DNA of 7,770 bases from an uncultured Bdellovibrio sp. (GCA_946482355.1 CAMLRE010000088.1:1-7770), one strand, 5' to 3'. Positions 1 to 6,425 are shown, counted from the stretch's first letter. Numbers and translations: made by a program. The notes: generated by a model from the letters alone, not told the origin.

Positions 1-1
1 T

Positions 2-1330
2 TGTACTGTTGATGCTCCGGCAAGTTGTTTAATTAACGGTTTAACAATTGCCCACGGCCAATCGACTATTCTTTTCAAAGATGCTGTAGTTCCACAAGGC
101 CAAACTTGTGTTCAAGAATCTAGAACTTGTAACAACGGTTCATTATCAGGTTCATACACAAATGGTTCATGTGAAGTTGAAGCTCCAAAATCATGTGAGT
201 TCAATGGTAAAACTGTAGCTGATGGTCAAACTGTAACAGCTTTCTTAACAGGTTCAGTTGGTTACGGCGAAACTTGTAAATCAGAAACTAGAACATGTTC
301 AAATGGCGTGTTATCTGGTTCAAATACATATGCAACTTGTTCAGTCGAAGCTGCTAAGTCTTGTTCTTTCAATGGTTCAACGATTGCCCATGGTCAAACT
401 GTAGAAGCTTATAAATCTTCGTCAGTAGCTTACGGTCAGTCTTGTTCTTCTGAAACTAGAACTTGTACAAACGGAGTCTTATCAGGTTCAAATACTTATA
501 GTACTTGTTCGGCAGAAGCTCCTAAATCATGTTCTTTCAATGGCCAAACGATCTTAAGCGGTTCATCTGTGAAAGCTTACGCTTCTTCACAAGTACCGTA
601 CGGTCAAACTTGTTCTTCTGAAAACCGCGTTTGTACAAACGGTGTGTTATCAGGTTCGAACACTTACTCTTCTTGTACTGTAGCTCCGCCTCCAGTTGTA
701 ACACCTCCGAAGTCTTGTACTTTCAATGGTAAAACTGTAGCGCACGGTTCATCGGTGCAAGCTTACAAATCTTCAAGTGTTGCTTATGGCCAATCTTGCC
801 AAGGCGAAACTAGAACTTGTAACGACGGTGTATTATCTGGTTCATATACAAGCGGTTCATGCGCTGTAGAAGGTCCTAAATCTTGTAAGATCTTATTTGG
901 ATTAATCACAATCCCTCACGGTTTTACAATCTGGGCTGCTGCTCACACAACTGCCGGTGGCGGTAACCGTTGTGAAGCCGAGATCACTTTATGTAACAAC
1001 GGTAAATTCGTGATTGATCCAAGCTTAACTTGCCAACACGGTAACAACCCTCCAGTAACTGTTCCACCTCCAAAACCAGGTGAAGAACAATGTGAGATCG
1101 ATGTTAAATCTAACAACGGTAAACATTTAGGAGTAGACCACGACGGTAAACATGTAGACTCTGGCTTACACTTAGGTTGGTACAAAGATAAAAAACCTTG
1201 TAAACCAAAAGATCCAAAACCACCGGTGCCGCCAAAACCAGAGCCGCACCACCCATGTGAGCACAAAGATGTTCACCGAAACAACAAAGAAAAAGACGAT
1301 TGCGATAAAAAGAAAAAAAATAAGAAATAA
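2..1330 (+). CDS. Cysteine-rich tandem-repeat protein, C-terminal part (5' end outside window)
   Basis: The reading frame is open from the left edge to the TAA at 1328-1330 (442 residues visible), so the gene starts upstream. A GTG at 308 is in frame but lies inside a repeat and is not the start. The visible protein has the last six residues of one repeat, five complete 56-residue repeats, one degenerate repeat (878-1045), a Pro-rich linker and a tail of about 79 residues. Each repeat carries four cysteines (positions 3, 30, 37, 51) and the pattern C-x-F-N-G, then A-H-G-Q, Y-G-Q-x-C, E-T-R-x-C-x-N-G and LSGSxTY-x-x-C. Paired cysteines and Ser/Thr/Gly richness suggest a disulfide-stabilised stalk outside the cytoplasm, perhaps an adhesin or fibre; that is inference. 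The tail (from 1091) is rich in Pro, Lys, His and Asp and ends in a Lys run. No membrane anchor, sortase motif or autotransporter barrel is visible. The N-terminal domain and any signal peptide are off the window, so function is unknown. Confidence 0.9.
   Translation, partial: CTVDAPASCLINGLTIAHGQSTILFKDAVVPQGQTCVQESRTCNNGSLSGSYTNGSCEVEAPKSCEFNGKTVADGQTVTAFLTGSVGYGETCKSETRTCSNGVLSGSNTYATCSVEAAKSCSFNGSTIAHGQTVEAYKSSSVAYGQSCSSETRTCTNGVLSGSNTYSTCSAEAPKSCSFNGQTILSGSSVKAYASSQVPYGQTCSSENRVCTNGVLSGSNTYSSCTVAPPPVVTPPKSCTFNGKTVAHGSSVQAYKSSSVAYGQSCQGETRTCNDGVLSGSYTSGSCAVEGPKSCKILFGLITIPHGFTIWAAAHTTAGGGNRCEAEITLCNNGKFVIDPSLTCQHGNNPPVTVPPPKPGEEQCEIDVKSNNGKHLGVDHDGKHVDSGLHLGWYKDKKPCKPKDPKPPVPPKPEPHHPCEHKDVHRNNKEKDDCDKKKKNKK
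20..1045 (+). repeat. 168-bp coding tandem repeats (five full, one degenerate)
   Basis: Full units lie at 20-187, 188-355, 356-523, 524-691 and 710-877. Each is exactly 168 bases (56 codons). An 18-base insert encoding PVVTPP separates units 4 and 5. The sixth unit (878-1045) keeps the four-cysteine layout with slightly shifted spacing (3, 32, 39, 52), but most other consensus residues are lost. Bases 2-19 are the end of another unit, so the array continues leftward. The copies differ at many wobble positions while the protein motifs are kept, so they are not very recent duplicates. Confidence 0.92.
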
Positions 1331-1333
1331 CAA

Positions 1334-1356
1334 AAAGGGAGCGTAAAGCTCCCTTT
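1334..1356. terminator. Bidirectional intrinsic terminator
   Basis: A 9-bp perfect stem (AAAGGGAGC / GCTCCCTTT) closes a 5-base loop (GTAAA). On the plus strand it starts four bases after the repeat-protein stop codon and is followed by a T-rich stretch. On the minus strand the A run at 1332-1336 reads as a T tail. It sits between two convergent genes, so it can end both the repeat-protein transcript and the lipoprotein/terC transcript. Confidence 0.85.
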
Positions 1357-1371
1357 CTTATTTGGTGATAT

Positions 1372-1842
1372 TTATTTTGTAATATTTAATACAGGCCCGA
1401 ACACTAACTGCGCTCTAAGCATTCCCCGTCTAAAGGCGATGGGCTTATCAATAACCACAGTTTCTTCTAAGTGGTTTAAGTCTTTAACCCAAACACTGAC
1501 TTTTTCACCTGTGCGTTTTTGCGTGTTGCCTGAATGAAGTTTTAATTCAATCTGAAATCCATCTTCTTTAGCCGTAAACGTGATATCGCCGGTAAAGATC
1601 TGCCCTTCTTCTGTAACACTCACTGTGTTTTGGGCTACGCCATCTTTAAATGGGGATGATGTATTAGCTGTTTCTAAATTTTTAGCGACGGGCTCACGAC
1701 ACACTTTTTCAGTTTGGTAACAAGTTGAAATCATCAGATAACGCGAAAACGCCACTGTCGGTGGAACATCTACGCGGTTTACTTTTTGAAGTAAACCACA
1801 ACCGCTTGTTAGAAAAATAAAAACCAGGGCTAAACTTTTCAA
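1372..1842 (-). CDS. Small predicted lipoprotein, unknown function
   Basis: A 156-residue protein with a short hydrophobic N-terminus (MKSLALVFIFLTSGC) ending in a lipobox-like LTSGC. Cys15 is the likely acylated residue, which would make this a membrane-anchored, exported lipoprotein. Thr at -3 is slightly off the usual Leu-rich consensus. The start codon is TTG at 1842, only 2 bases after the terC stop; I chose it because no ATG or GTG precedes the signal sequence in frame and the next Met (residue 37) would remove it. Two further cysteines (41 and 48) could form a local disulfide. The rest looks like a soluble beta-rich domain (alternating polar/hydrophobic stretches from about residue 70), and I recognise no family. 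Its position as last gene of the nucleosidase-terC-lipoprotein group, just before the terminator, suggests translational coupling to terC. Function cannot be stated. Confidence 0.75.
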   Translation of the reverse strand: MKSLALVFIFLTSGCGLLQKVNRVDVPPTVAFSRYLMISTCYQTEKVCREPVAKNLETANTSSPFKDGVAQNTVSVTEEGQIFTGDITFTAKEDGFQIELKLHSGNTQKRTGEKVSVWVKDLNHLEETVVIDKPIAFRRGMLRAQLVFGPVLNITK

Positions 1843-1844
1843 AA

Positions 1845-2600
1845 CTAATGCACCGGATTCGTTGTATTTGCAGGAACCGTTTTCTTGCGCATACGCATAT
1901 TAAGAAGCTCAACCACAAATGAAAACGCCATGGCGAAATAAATGTAACCTTTAGCAATATGGCCGCCCATACCTTCTACGGTTAACATCACACCGATTAA
2001 TAGTAAGAACGATAATGCTAAAATTTTAATTGTCGGATGACGGTTCACGAATCCACTGATCGATCCGGCTGACACAAGCATGATGACCATAGAAATTAAC
2101 ATCGCAAGCACCATAATCATAATTTGATTCGCCATACCCACAGCGGTGATCACTGAATCTAAAGAAAACACGATGTCTAACATTAAGATCTGAACTAAAA
2201 TTGATGTGGCATTTGCGTAAACTTTTTTAAGATTGCCGCTGCCTTCAGTTGATGGGCCAGCATCATCACCTTCAACTTTGTGGTGAATTTCATAAGTGGC
2301 TTTGGCCATTAAGAATAAGCCCCCACCTAACATGATTAAGTCACGGCCCGAGAACGCTTTATCCATGACAGAAAATAAAGGATCTTTTAATCCCATAATC
2401 CAGCTCAGCGAGAATAATAATCCGATACGGATCACGAAAGCTAACATCAAACCAAGGTTTCTAAGTTTAGCTTGTTTTTCGGGAGCTACTTTAGCCACTA
2501 AGATCGCGATAAAAATAATATTATCGATACCTAATACAGTTTCCATAGCAGTTAAGGTAAAAAGAGCGATCAAAGCTTCAGAAGTTAAAAGCTGTTCCAT
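1845..2600 (-). CDS. TerC family integral membrane protein
   Basis: A 251-residue, strongly hydrophobic protein with about seven membrane segments (roughly residues 10-36, 48-69, 86-103, 131-155, 160-180, 192-208 and 216-234). The two hallmark acidic TerC motifs are present: E20 plus GIDN (24-27) in the first segment, and DIVFSLDS (142-149) in the middle. Family members are linked to tellurite resistance and to metal-ion (notably manganese) export or metal loading of exported proteins; which applies here is not visible. This is the short form, with no CBS or transporter-associated domain at the C-terminus. A charged loop around 105-127 joins the two halves. The ATG at 2598-2600 follows an AAGGAA ribosome site (2605-2610) and lies 19 bases after the nucleosidase stop. 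The lipoprotein gene begins 2 bases after its TAG, so the three genes are probably one operon. Confidence 0.93.
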   Translation of the reverse strand: MEQLLTSEALIALFTLTAMETVLGIDNIIFIAILVAKVAPEKQAKLRNLGLMLAFVIRIGLLFSLSWIMGLKDPLFSVMDKAFSGRDLIMLGGGLFLMAKATYEIHHKVEGDDAGPSTEGSGNLKKVYANATSILVQILMLDIVFSLDSVITAVGMANQIMIMVLAMLISMVIMLVSAGSISGFVNRHPTIKILALSFLLLIGVMLTVEGMGGHIAKGYIYFAMAFSFVVELLNMRMRKKTVPANTTNPVH

Positions 2601-2619
2601 GTATTTCCTTTTTTTTAAT

Positions 2620-3168
2620 TTATTTAAATGATTGGCAAAGATCTAAAAATCTTTGTTGAGCGAAAACCAGATTTTTCTTCCAGTCTTTCAACGTATTTAC
2701 GTCTGAAGAATCGGTAACGTATTTAATACTGTGAAATGGAATATTTAATTTCTCGCACACCTGCGCGTAGGCCAAAGCTTCCATATCCATGATTTGATAT
2801 AAATTGTTCGGTGATTTTTCTACTTCAACAAAGTCGGCTGTGCCACAGGTTACTTTTGGAAGCTCTGTGAAAGTTTCAACTTTTTTACGACTGCGCATAA
2901 ATGAAACCACACTACCACGTTGGATAATACCATCGACTTCAACCAAAGTGCCTGGCTCGAGTGAAAAGCTTCCGGCCGTGCCTAAGTTAATAATACGGTT
3001 GGGTTTTAGGGTCATGCCTAACTCAGTCAGCTTTGCAGCGGCATTGACCATTCCTAGCCCACTGTAATGGACATGAAAGCCATGCTGCTCAAGCACCCCG
3101 CCTGACTCTTCTCTAAGTGCCATAACGATAAGCACATTCTCATTGGGAAATTTGCTAAATTGATTCAT
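2620..3168 (-). CDS. Compact MTA/SAH nucleosidase-like protein (phosphorylase superfamily)
   Basis: The product resembles MtnN/Pfs, which hydrolyses 5'-methylthioadenosine, S-adenosylhomocysteine and 5'-deoxyadenosine to adenine plus the ribose part. Visible motifs, numbered from the ATG at 3168 (182 residues): ALREE with Glu21 in the place of E. coli Glu12; SGLGMVNAA (37-45); INLGTAG (60-66); DMEAL with Glu130 matching Glu174; and VTDSSD with Asp153 matching the catalytic Asp197. The spacing between those last two (23 residues) equals that in E. coli MtnN. The protein is about 50 residues shorter than E. coli MtnN: roughly 20 are missing after the first Glu and roughly 30 before the DMEAL motif. 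A GTG at 3180 would add four residues, but the ATG at 3168 suits the predicted promoter better. The ribosome site is weak in either case. It is divergent from the aldolase-mtnA-mtnP operon, which uses the same substrate class. Alternatives include another nucleosidase of the superfamily such as futalosine hydrolase. Confidence 0.8.
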   Translation of the reverse strand: MNQFSKFPNENVLIVMALREESGGVLEQHGFHVHYSGLGMVNAAAKLTELGMTLKPNRIINLGTAGSFSLEPGTLVEVDGIIQRGSVVSFMRSRKKVETFTELPKVTCGTADFVEVEKSPNNLYQIMDMEALAYAQVCEKLNIPFHSIKYVTDSSDVNTLKDWKKNLVFAQQRFLDLCQSFK

Positions 3169-3173
3169 CAAAG

Positions 3174-3202
3174 TTGCCACTGATCACTATTATCGCTATG
3201 AA
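3174..3202 (+). promoter_or_regulatory. Possible promoter for the aldolase-mtnA-mtnP operon (overlapping, may be leaderless)
   Basis: TTGCCA (3174-3179), a 17-base spacer and TATGAA (3197-3202) form a moderate sigma70-like match. The predicted start near 3209-3211 would coincide with the aldolase ATG and give a leaderless mRNA. That would fit the lack of a properly spaced ribosome site: the GGGGG at 3205-3209 ends one base before the ATG. TATTAT at 3188-3193 is an alternative -10 without a recognisable -35. It is a weak call based only on box matches. Confidence 0.3.
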
Positions 3203-3217
3203 ATGGGGGTATGACAA
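3189..3217 (-). promoter_or_regulatory. Sigma70-type promoter for the nucleosidase-terC-lipoprotein operon
   Basis: On the minus strand TTGTCA (3212-3217) is followed by a 17-base spacer and GATAAT (3189-3194). Each box has five of six consensus bases. Transcription would begin near 3182, giving a leader of about 14 bases before the ATG at 3168. The -35 box overlaps codons 1-3 of the divergent aldolase gene. Confidence 0.6.
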
Positions 3218-3885
3218 GCCCGAATGAACTGCTTAGCCGGTACGAAAAAGAATGTTTACACATTTTAGAAATCTGTAAACGATTACACAGCCGAAACATG
3301 CTCTCAGCTGCTGACGGAAATATCAGTTTACGAGTCGAGCCCAATTTAATTTTATTTACGCCGTCCGGCATAGCCAAAGCTTTTATGAAGCCTTCTGATA
3401 TGGCTGCCGTAACCCTATCAAACGAAATCGTCTTTGGTAACCCCTCTTCTGAGCGTTTAATGCACTTAGAAGTGTTTCGCCAGTGTCCTGAAGCTAAAAC
3501 AGTGATTCATGCGCACCCGACGACAGCGATTGCGTGGTCAATCGCACAACCACACCTTAAAAAGTTACCGTCAGATTGTTTGTCTGAAGTGATCTTAGCT
3601 ACTGGTGATATTCCTTTTGTTGATTACGCCCGCCCAGGTACACAAGCCATGGGGGATGTTTTAAAACCTTACCTTCCGCACCACCGTGCGATGATTTTAA
3701 AACGTCATGGCGCTTTAACTTGGGGTTTAGACTTAGAAGAAGCCTACCGCGGTATGGAGCGTATCGAAAATTCGGCGCAGATCTTAGCTCAAGCTCAAGC
3801 TTTAGGTGGATTAAATCCGCTTCCGCCCGAAGAAGTTGCGTATCTTTATGAATTAAGAAAAAAAATCGGAGATATTTTATTATGA
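3211..3885 (+). CDS. Class II (FucA-type) aldolase, probably of the DHAP shunt
   Basis: A 224-residue class II aldolase/adducin family protein. The zinc site is complete: Glu81 in SSER, His100 and His102 in HAHPT, and His166 in KRHGALTWG. The Glu-His-His spacing (19 and 21) is the same as in E. coli L-fuculose-1-phosphate aldolase (Glu73, His92, His94; His155 is the fourth). Glycine-rich GNISLR (36-41) and TPSG (50-53) fit the phosphate-binding loops. It overlaps mtnA by the 4 bases ATGA and heads the operon with mtnA and mtnP. The likely substrate is therefore 5-methylthioribulose-1-phosphate or 5-deoxyribulose-1-phosphate, cleaved to dihydroxyacetone phosphate plus (methylthio)acetaldehyde or acetaldehyde. 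That role is inference from context and known Ald2/DrdA enzymes. MtnB dehydratase belongs to the same superfamily and is the main alternative, but no mtnC/D partner is here. The ATG at 3211 is the first in-frame start after a stop at 3199. Confidence 0.88.
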   Translation: MTSPNELLSRYEKECLHILEICKRLHSRNMLSAADGNISLRVEPNLILFTPSGIAKAFMKPSDMAAVTLSNEIVFGNPSSERLMHLEVFRQCPEAKTVIHAHPTTAIAWSIAQPHLKKLPSDCLSEVILATGDIPFVDYARPGTQAMGDVLKPYLPHHRAMILKRHGALTWGLDLEEAYRGMERIENSAQILAQAQALGGLNPLPPEEVAYLYELRKKIGDILL

Positions 3886-4880
3886 TTTCTTGCAACAGTT
3901 TATCACTTCGATTTTCTGAAAATAAATTTGAAGTTTTAGATCAAACACTTTTACCCCATGAAGAAAAATGGTTAGTGATTGAATCAACGGATCAAATGAT
4001 TGAAGCCATTAAAATGCTTCGCGTGCGTGGCGCCCCTTTAATTGGTGTGGCTGCCGCTCTACAAGTGGCGCAATCTGCGCTTCAAGGTTTTACTAAAACT
4101 GAGTTATTAAAAAAAGCCCAGGCTTTATATGACGCGCGCCCCACAGCAGTGAATTTAATGAATTGTATTGATCGTATGAAAGCCGTGATTGAAGCAGGCG
4201 CTGATAAAAATAAAATCTTACAAACGGCCGTTGATATTTTTAATGAAGATGTTCAGCTTTGCGATCGTATTGCGACATTCGGCGCAGAATTAATTTCTGA
4301 TGGAGATCAAATTCTAACTCACTGTAATACCGGTGGCCTTGCCACCGTTGGTGTAGGAACAGCTTTAGGTGTTATTTTAAAAGCGCACCAACAAGGTAAA
4401 AAAATTCATGTGTGGGTTGATGAAACCCGCCCGTTACTTCAAGGCGGAAGATTAACAACTTGGGAATTACAAAAACATAAAATTCCTTACACATTAATCA
4501 CTGATAATATGGCCGCTCATTTAATGAGTGAAGGTAAAATCACTAAAGCTATTGTAGGTTCTGATCGTATCGCTCAGAATGGCGATTTCGCTAATAAAAT
4601 CGGAACGTACTCAGTAGCGGTTAATTGTAAATTTCATAATATTCCATTTTACGTAGCAGCACCTTTTACAACAGTTGATTTTAACTGTGTTTCTGGAAAA
4701 CATATTCCGATCGAACAGCGTGCAGCTTCTGAAGTGATCAGCACTTGGGCTCCGAAAGATAGCCCGGTTTACAACCCGTCATTTGACGTAACTCCAGCCA
4801 CATTAACAACAGGCTGGATTATGGATACTGGCGTTTATAATCATAAAAATATCGAACAAGGCGTTTTCAAACGCGCATAA
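3882..4880 (+). CDS. mtnA: S-methyl-5-thioribose-1-phosphate isomerase
   Basis: This enzyme converts 5-methylthioribose-1-phosphate (and 5-deoxyribose-1-phosphate) to the ribulose-1-phosphate in the cytoplasm. The 332-residue length is near the family norm. Diagnostic motifs are RGAPLIG (49-55), the catalytic cysteine in HCNTGGLATVG (Cys148), DETRPLLQGGRLTTWEL (180-196), the catalytic Asp228 in GSDRIAQNGDFANKIGTY (226-243) and AAPFTTVD (259-266). These also mark it as MtnA rather than an eIF2B subunit or ribose-1,5-bisphosphate isomerase. Its ATG overlaps the aldolase TGA, with a GGAG ribosome site at 3868-3871, so the two are translationally coupled. mtnP follows after 15 bases. It supplies the aldolase upstream with its substrate, using the product of the phosphorylase downstream. 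No MTR kinase (mtnK) is in the window, and with a phosphorylase none is needed. Confidence 0.97.
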   Translation: MISCNSLSLRFSENKFEVLDQTLLPHEEKWLVIESTDQMIEAIKMLRVRGAPLIGVAAALQVAQSALQGFTKTELLKKAQALYDARPTAVNLMNCIDRMKAVIEAGADKNKILQTAVDIFNEDVQLCDRIATFGAELISDGDQILTHCNTGGLATVGVGTALGVILKAHQQGKKIHVWVDETRPLLQGGRLTTWELQKHKIPYTLITDNMAAHLMSEGKITKAIVGSDRIAQNGDFANKIGTYSVAVNCKFHNIPFYVAAPFTTVDFNCVSGKHIPIEQRAASEVISTWAPKDSPVYNPSFDVTPATLTTGWIMDTGVYNHKNIEQGVFKRA

Positions 4881-4895
4881 TTTAGGAGACAGAGT

Positions 4896-5738
4896 ATGAT
4901 CGCAGTTATCGGCGGATCAGGTTTTGAAAAATTTGACGAATTCACAACGGTAGAAAAAATTAATATCGAAACTCCGTTTGGTCCTCATTCATCAGGCTTA
5001 AAAAAAGTAAAAGTTGATGGCACAGAATTTTTATTCTTATCTCGCCACGGCGAACATCACGAATTGCTTCCGTCAGAAATTAATTACCGTGCGAATATTT
5101 ATGCGTTTAAAAAATTAGGCGCTTCAGCCATTGTTTCTTTTAGCGCAGTAGGTTCGCTACAACAAGAATACGCTCCAGGTGATATGGTTGTGCCATATCA
5201 ATATATCGACCGCACCAAAGCGCGCATTCCGACATTCTTAGGCGGCGGCTTAATCGGCCATGTGTCTTTAGCAAAACCAATCTGCGAAGTGATGGCTAAA
5301 CGTTTACAAGAACTTGTAAAACCGATGGCACATAAAACTTTCTTTGGCCCAACGTATGTTTGTATCGAAGGCCCTTACTTTTCAACAAAAGCTGAATCTC
5401 ACACGTACCGTCAGATGGGTGCAGGCATTATTGGTATGTCTAACTTTCCTGAATACGCTTTAGCGCGCGAAGCCGGTCTTCCGTACTTACCGTGCTGCTT
5501 TGTGACTGATTATGATTGCTGGGATGATTCAATTCCGCACGTCACAGTTGAAGAAGTGATTAAGGTTATGAAAAACAACAATGCAAAAGCGTTCAATGTT
5601 TTAAAAGCGGTCTTAAAAGCTGGCGATATGGCGCAAGGCAGTTACGCCTACGATGGCGGTCTTAAAACAGGTTTATTCATGCCTAAAGAAGCTATCCCTA
5701 AAGATAAACTTCCTTGGGTGAATGTTTTATTACAGTAA
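4896..5738 (+). CDS. mtnP: S-methyl-5'-thioadenosine phosphorylase
   Basis: A 280-residue trimeric-type purine nucleoside phosphorylase that splits 5'-methylthioadenosine with phosphate into adenine and 5-methylthioribose-1-phosphate; family enzymes often also take 5'-deoxyadenosine. Motifs: GGSG (6-9) and RHG (50-52) for phosphate binding, EINYRANI (61-68), a glycine-rich central loop, IEGPYFSTKAES (157-168), MSNFPE (181-186) and TDYDCW (204-209). The two aspartates in the last motif (205 and 207) are the determinants that favour adenine over 6-oxopurines. Human MTAP has Arg where Tyr160 stands here and Thr where Ser182 stands; both positions vary in bacteria. A strong AGGAG ribosome site (4884-4888) precedes the ATG, 15 bases after mtnA. 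It is the last gene of the aldolase-mtnA-mtnP operon, and its last three codons overlap the end of the convergent PilZ gene. Confidence 0.97.
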   Translation: MIAVIGGSGFEKFDEFTTVEKINIETPFGPHSSGLKKVKVDGTEFLFLSRHGEHHELLPSEINYRANIYAFKKLGASAIVSFSAVGSLQQEYAPGDMVVPYQYIDRTKARIPTFLGGGLIGHVSLAKPICEVMAKRLQELVKPMAHKTFFGPTYVCIEGPYFSTKAESHTYRQMGAGIIGMSNFPEYALAREAGLPYLPCCFVTDYDCWDDSIPHVTVEEVIKVMKNNNAKAFNVLKAVLKAGDMAQGSYAYDGGLKTGLFMPKEAIPKDKLPWVNVLLQ

Positions 5739-6425
5739 ACTTTTAACAGCGTAGTGGTTAACAAGATCTTCAACGATATTGTTAATACGAGATTTGTGAC
5801 TTTTTTGTAGTTGCGTGAACTCTAACCCCAGCACAGTAGTGCCGTTAGGTTTACGCATAATAAAACGCACGATCGCATCACAAACGACATCAGCGCGCTT
5901 AAAGATCTGATACTGAATGCGAATCTGATCACCTTTACTAATACTTAAACTTAATTTCGGAACTTCAAAGCGGCAACCGCCGTAAGAAAGATCTGTCACT
6001 CTGGCTAAATTTTTAATCTTAAGTTCAATCGACCAAACCGCTGCTGTTTGATTCCATTTTTCAGGAATATTATATCGTGGTTCTTTACGGCGGCGAAGCT
6101 GTACAATTTTAGAACTCTGATCAAAACAGATTTGATCATCGACAACTTCTAAAGAAGTTTTAATAAAATACACTTCTGTTCCGATAAAAAACTTAATCGA
6201 AGTTTGCCCTTGAAACATGGCTAACTTATCTAACTGTGGCGTTTCTAAAAATATTTTTTTATCTGCGAAAAATTGAATTTTTGCAGACACCGGATTTGGA
6301 TCAGTTTCGTTTTTTAAAATCAAATCAGAATTTAACGTGAAACAATTATGCAAAGCCAGGAAAGCGTCTTTTTCTTCCAGCTCGACTAAAAATTCACCTG
6401 CGTTGCCTGTATTTGATGCCGACAT
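5730..6425 (-). CDS. PilZ-domain protein, YcgR-like, predicted cyclic-di-GMP receptor
   Basis: A 231-residue protein without signal peptide or membrane segment. Residues about 10-105 form an N-terminal domain of beta character like the YcgR/PilZN part. Residues about 110-225 are a PilZ domain. Both cyclic-di-GMP binding motifs are present: RRxxxR (RRKEPR, 112-117) and DLSYGG (145-150, the D/NxSxxG motif). LGLEF (199-203) matches the end of the PilZ barrel. It should bind cyclic-di-GMP and act on a partner, in YcgR the flagellar motor; the partner here is unknown. The ATG at 6423-6425 follows an AGAAGG site (6429-6434). The yheT stop lies 59 bases upstream on the same strand, so co-transcription is possible. 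The 3' end overlaps the convergent mtnP end by 9 bases, with no terminator between them. Confidence 0.92.
   Translation of the reverse strand: MSASNTGNAGEFLVELEEKDAFLALHNCFTLNSDLILKNETDPNPVSAKIQFFADKKIFLETPQLDKLAMFQGQTSIKFFIGTEVYFIKTSLEVVDDQICFDQSSKIVQLRRRKEPRYNIPEKWNQTAAVWSIELKIKNLARVTDLSYGGCRFEVPKLSLSISKGDQIRIQYQIFKRADVVCDAIVRFIMRKPNGTTVLGLEFTQLQKSHKSRINNIVEDLVNHYAVKSLL

Noticed and set aside
20..877. Regular repeats considered as a CRISPR array or mobile repeat
   Set aside because: The period is 168 bases with no unique spacers, and the units are coding in one continuous frame.
943..1266. Minus-strand open frame antisense to the tail of the repeat protein
   Set aside because: It is a mirror of the Pro/Lys-rich coding strand, giving a Gly/Phe/Leu-rich product with no family motif and no ribosome site.
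308..1330. A 340-residue protein starting at the GTG at 308
   Set aside because: The same frame is open back to base 2 with matching repeats, so the GTG is an internal valine codon and the gene starts outside the window.
2296..3067. Plus-strand open frames opposite terC and the nucleosidase
   Set aside because: They are shadows of the well-supported minus-strand genes and show no recognisable motifs.
3169..3210. A SAM or other riboswitch upstream of the salvage operon
   Set aside because: The gap is far too short and both predicted leaders are under 20 bases.
3211..3885. Assignment of the aldolase as MtnB (methylthioribulose-1-phosphate dehydratase)
   Set aside because: The SSE-x18-H-x-H spacing and the RHGALTWG region look FucA-like, and no mtnC or mtnD accompanies it. 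Not fully excluded without a tree.
4896..5738. Tyr160 and Ser182 in MtnP as active-site defects
   Set aside because: These positions vary among bacterial homologues, while the phosphate-binding and adenine-specific residues are intact.
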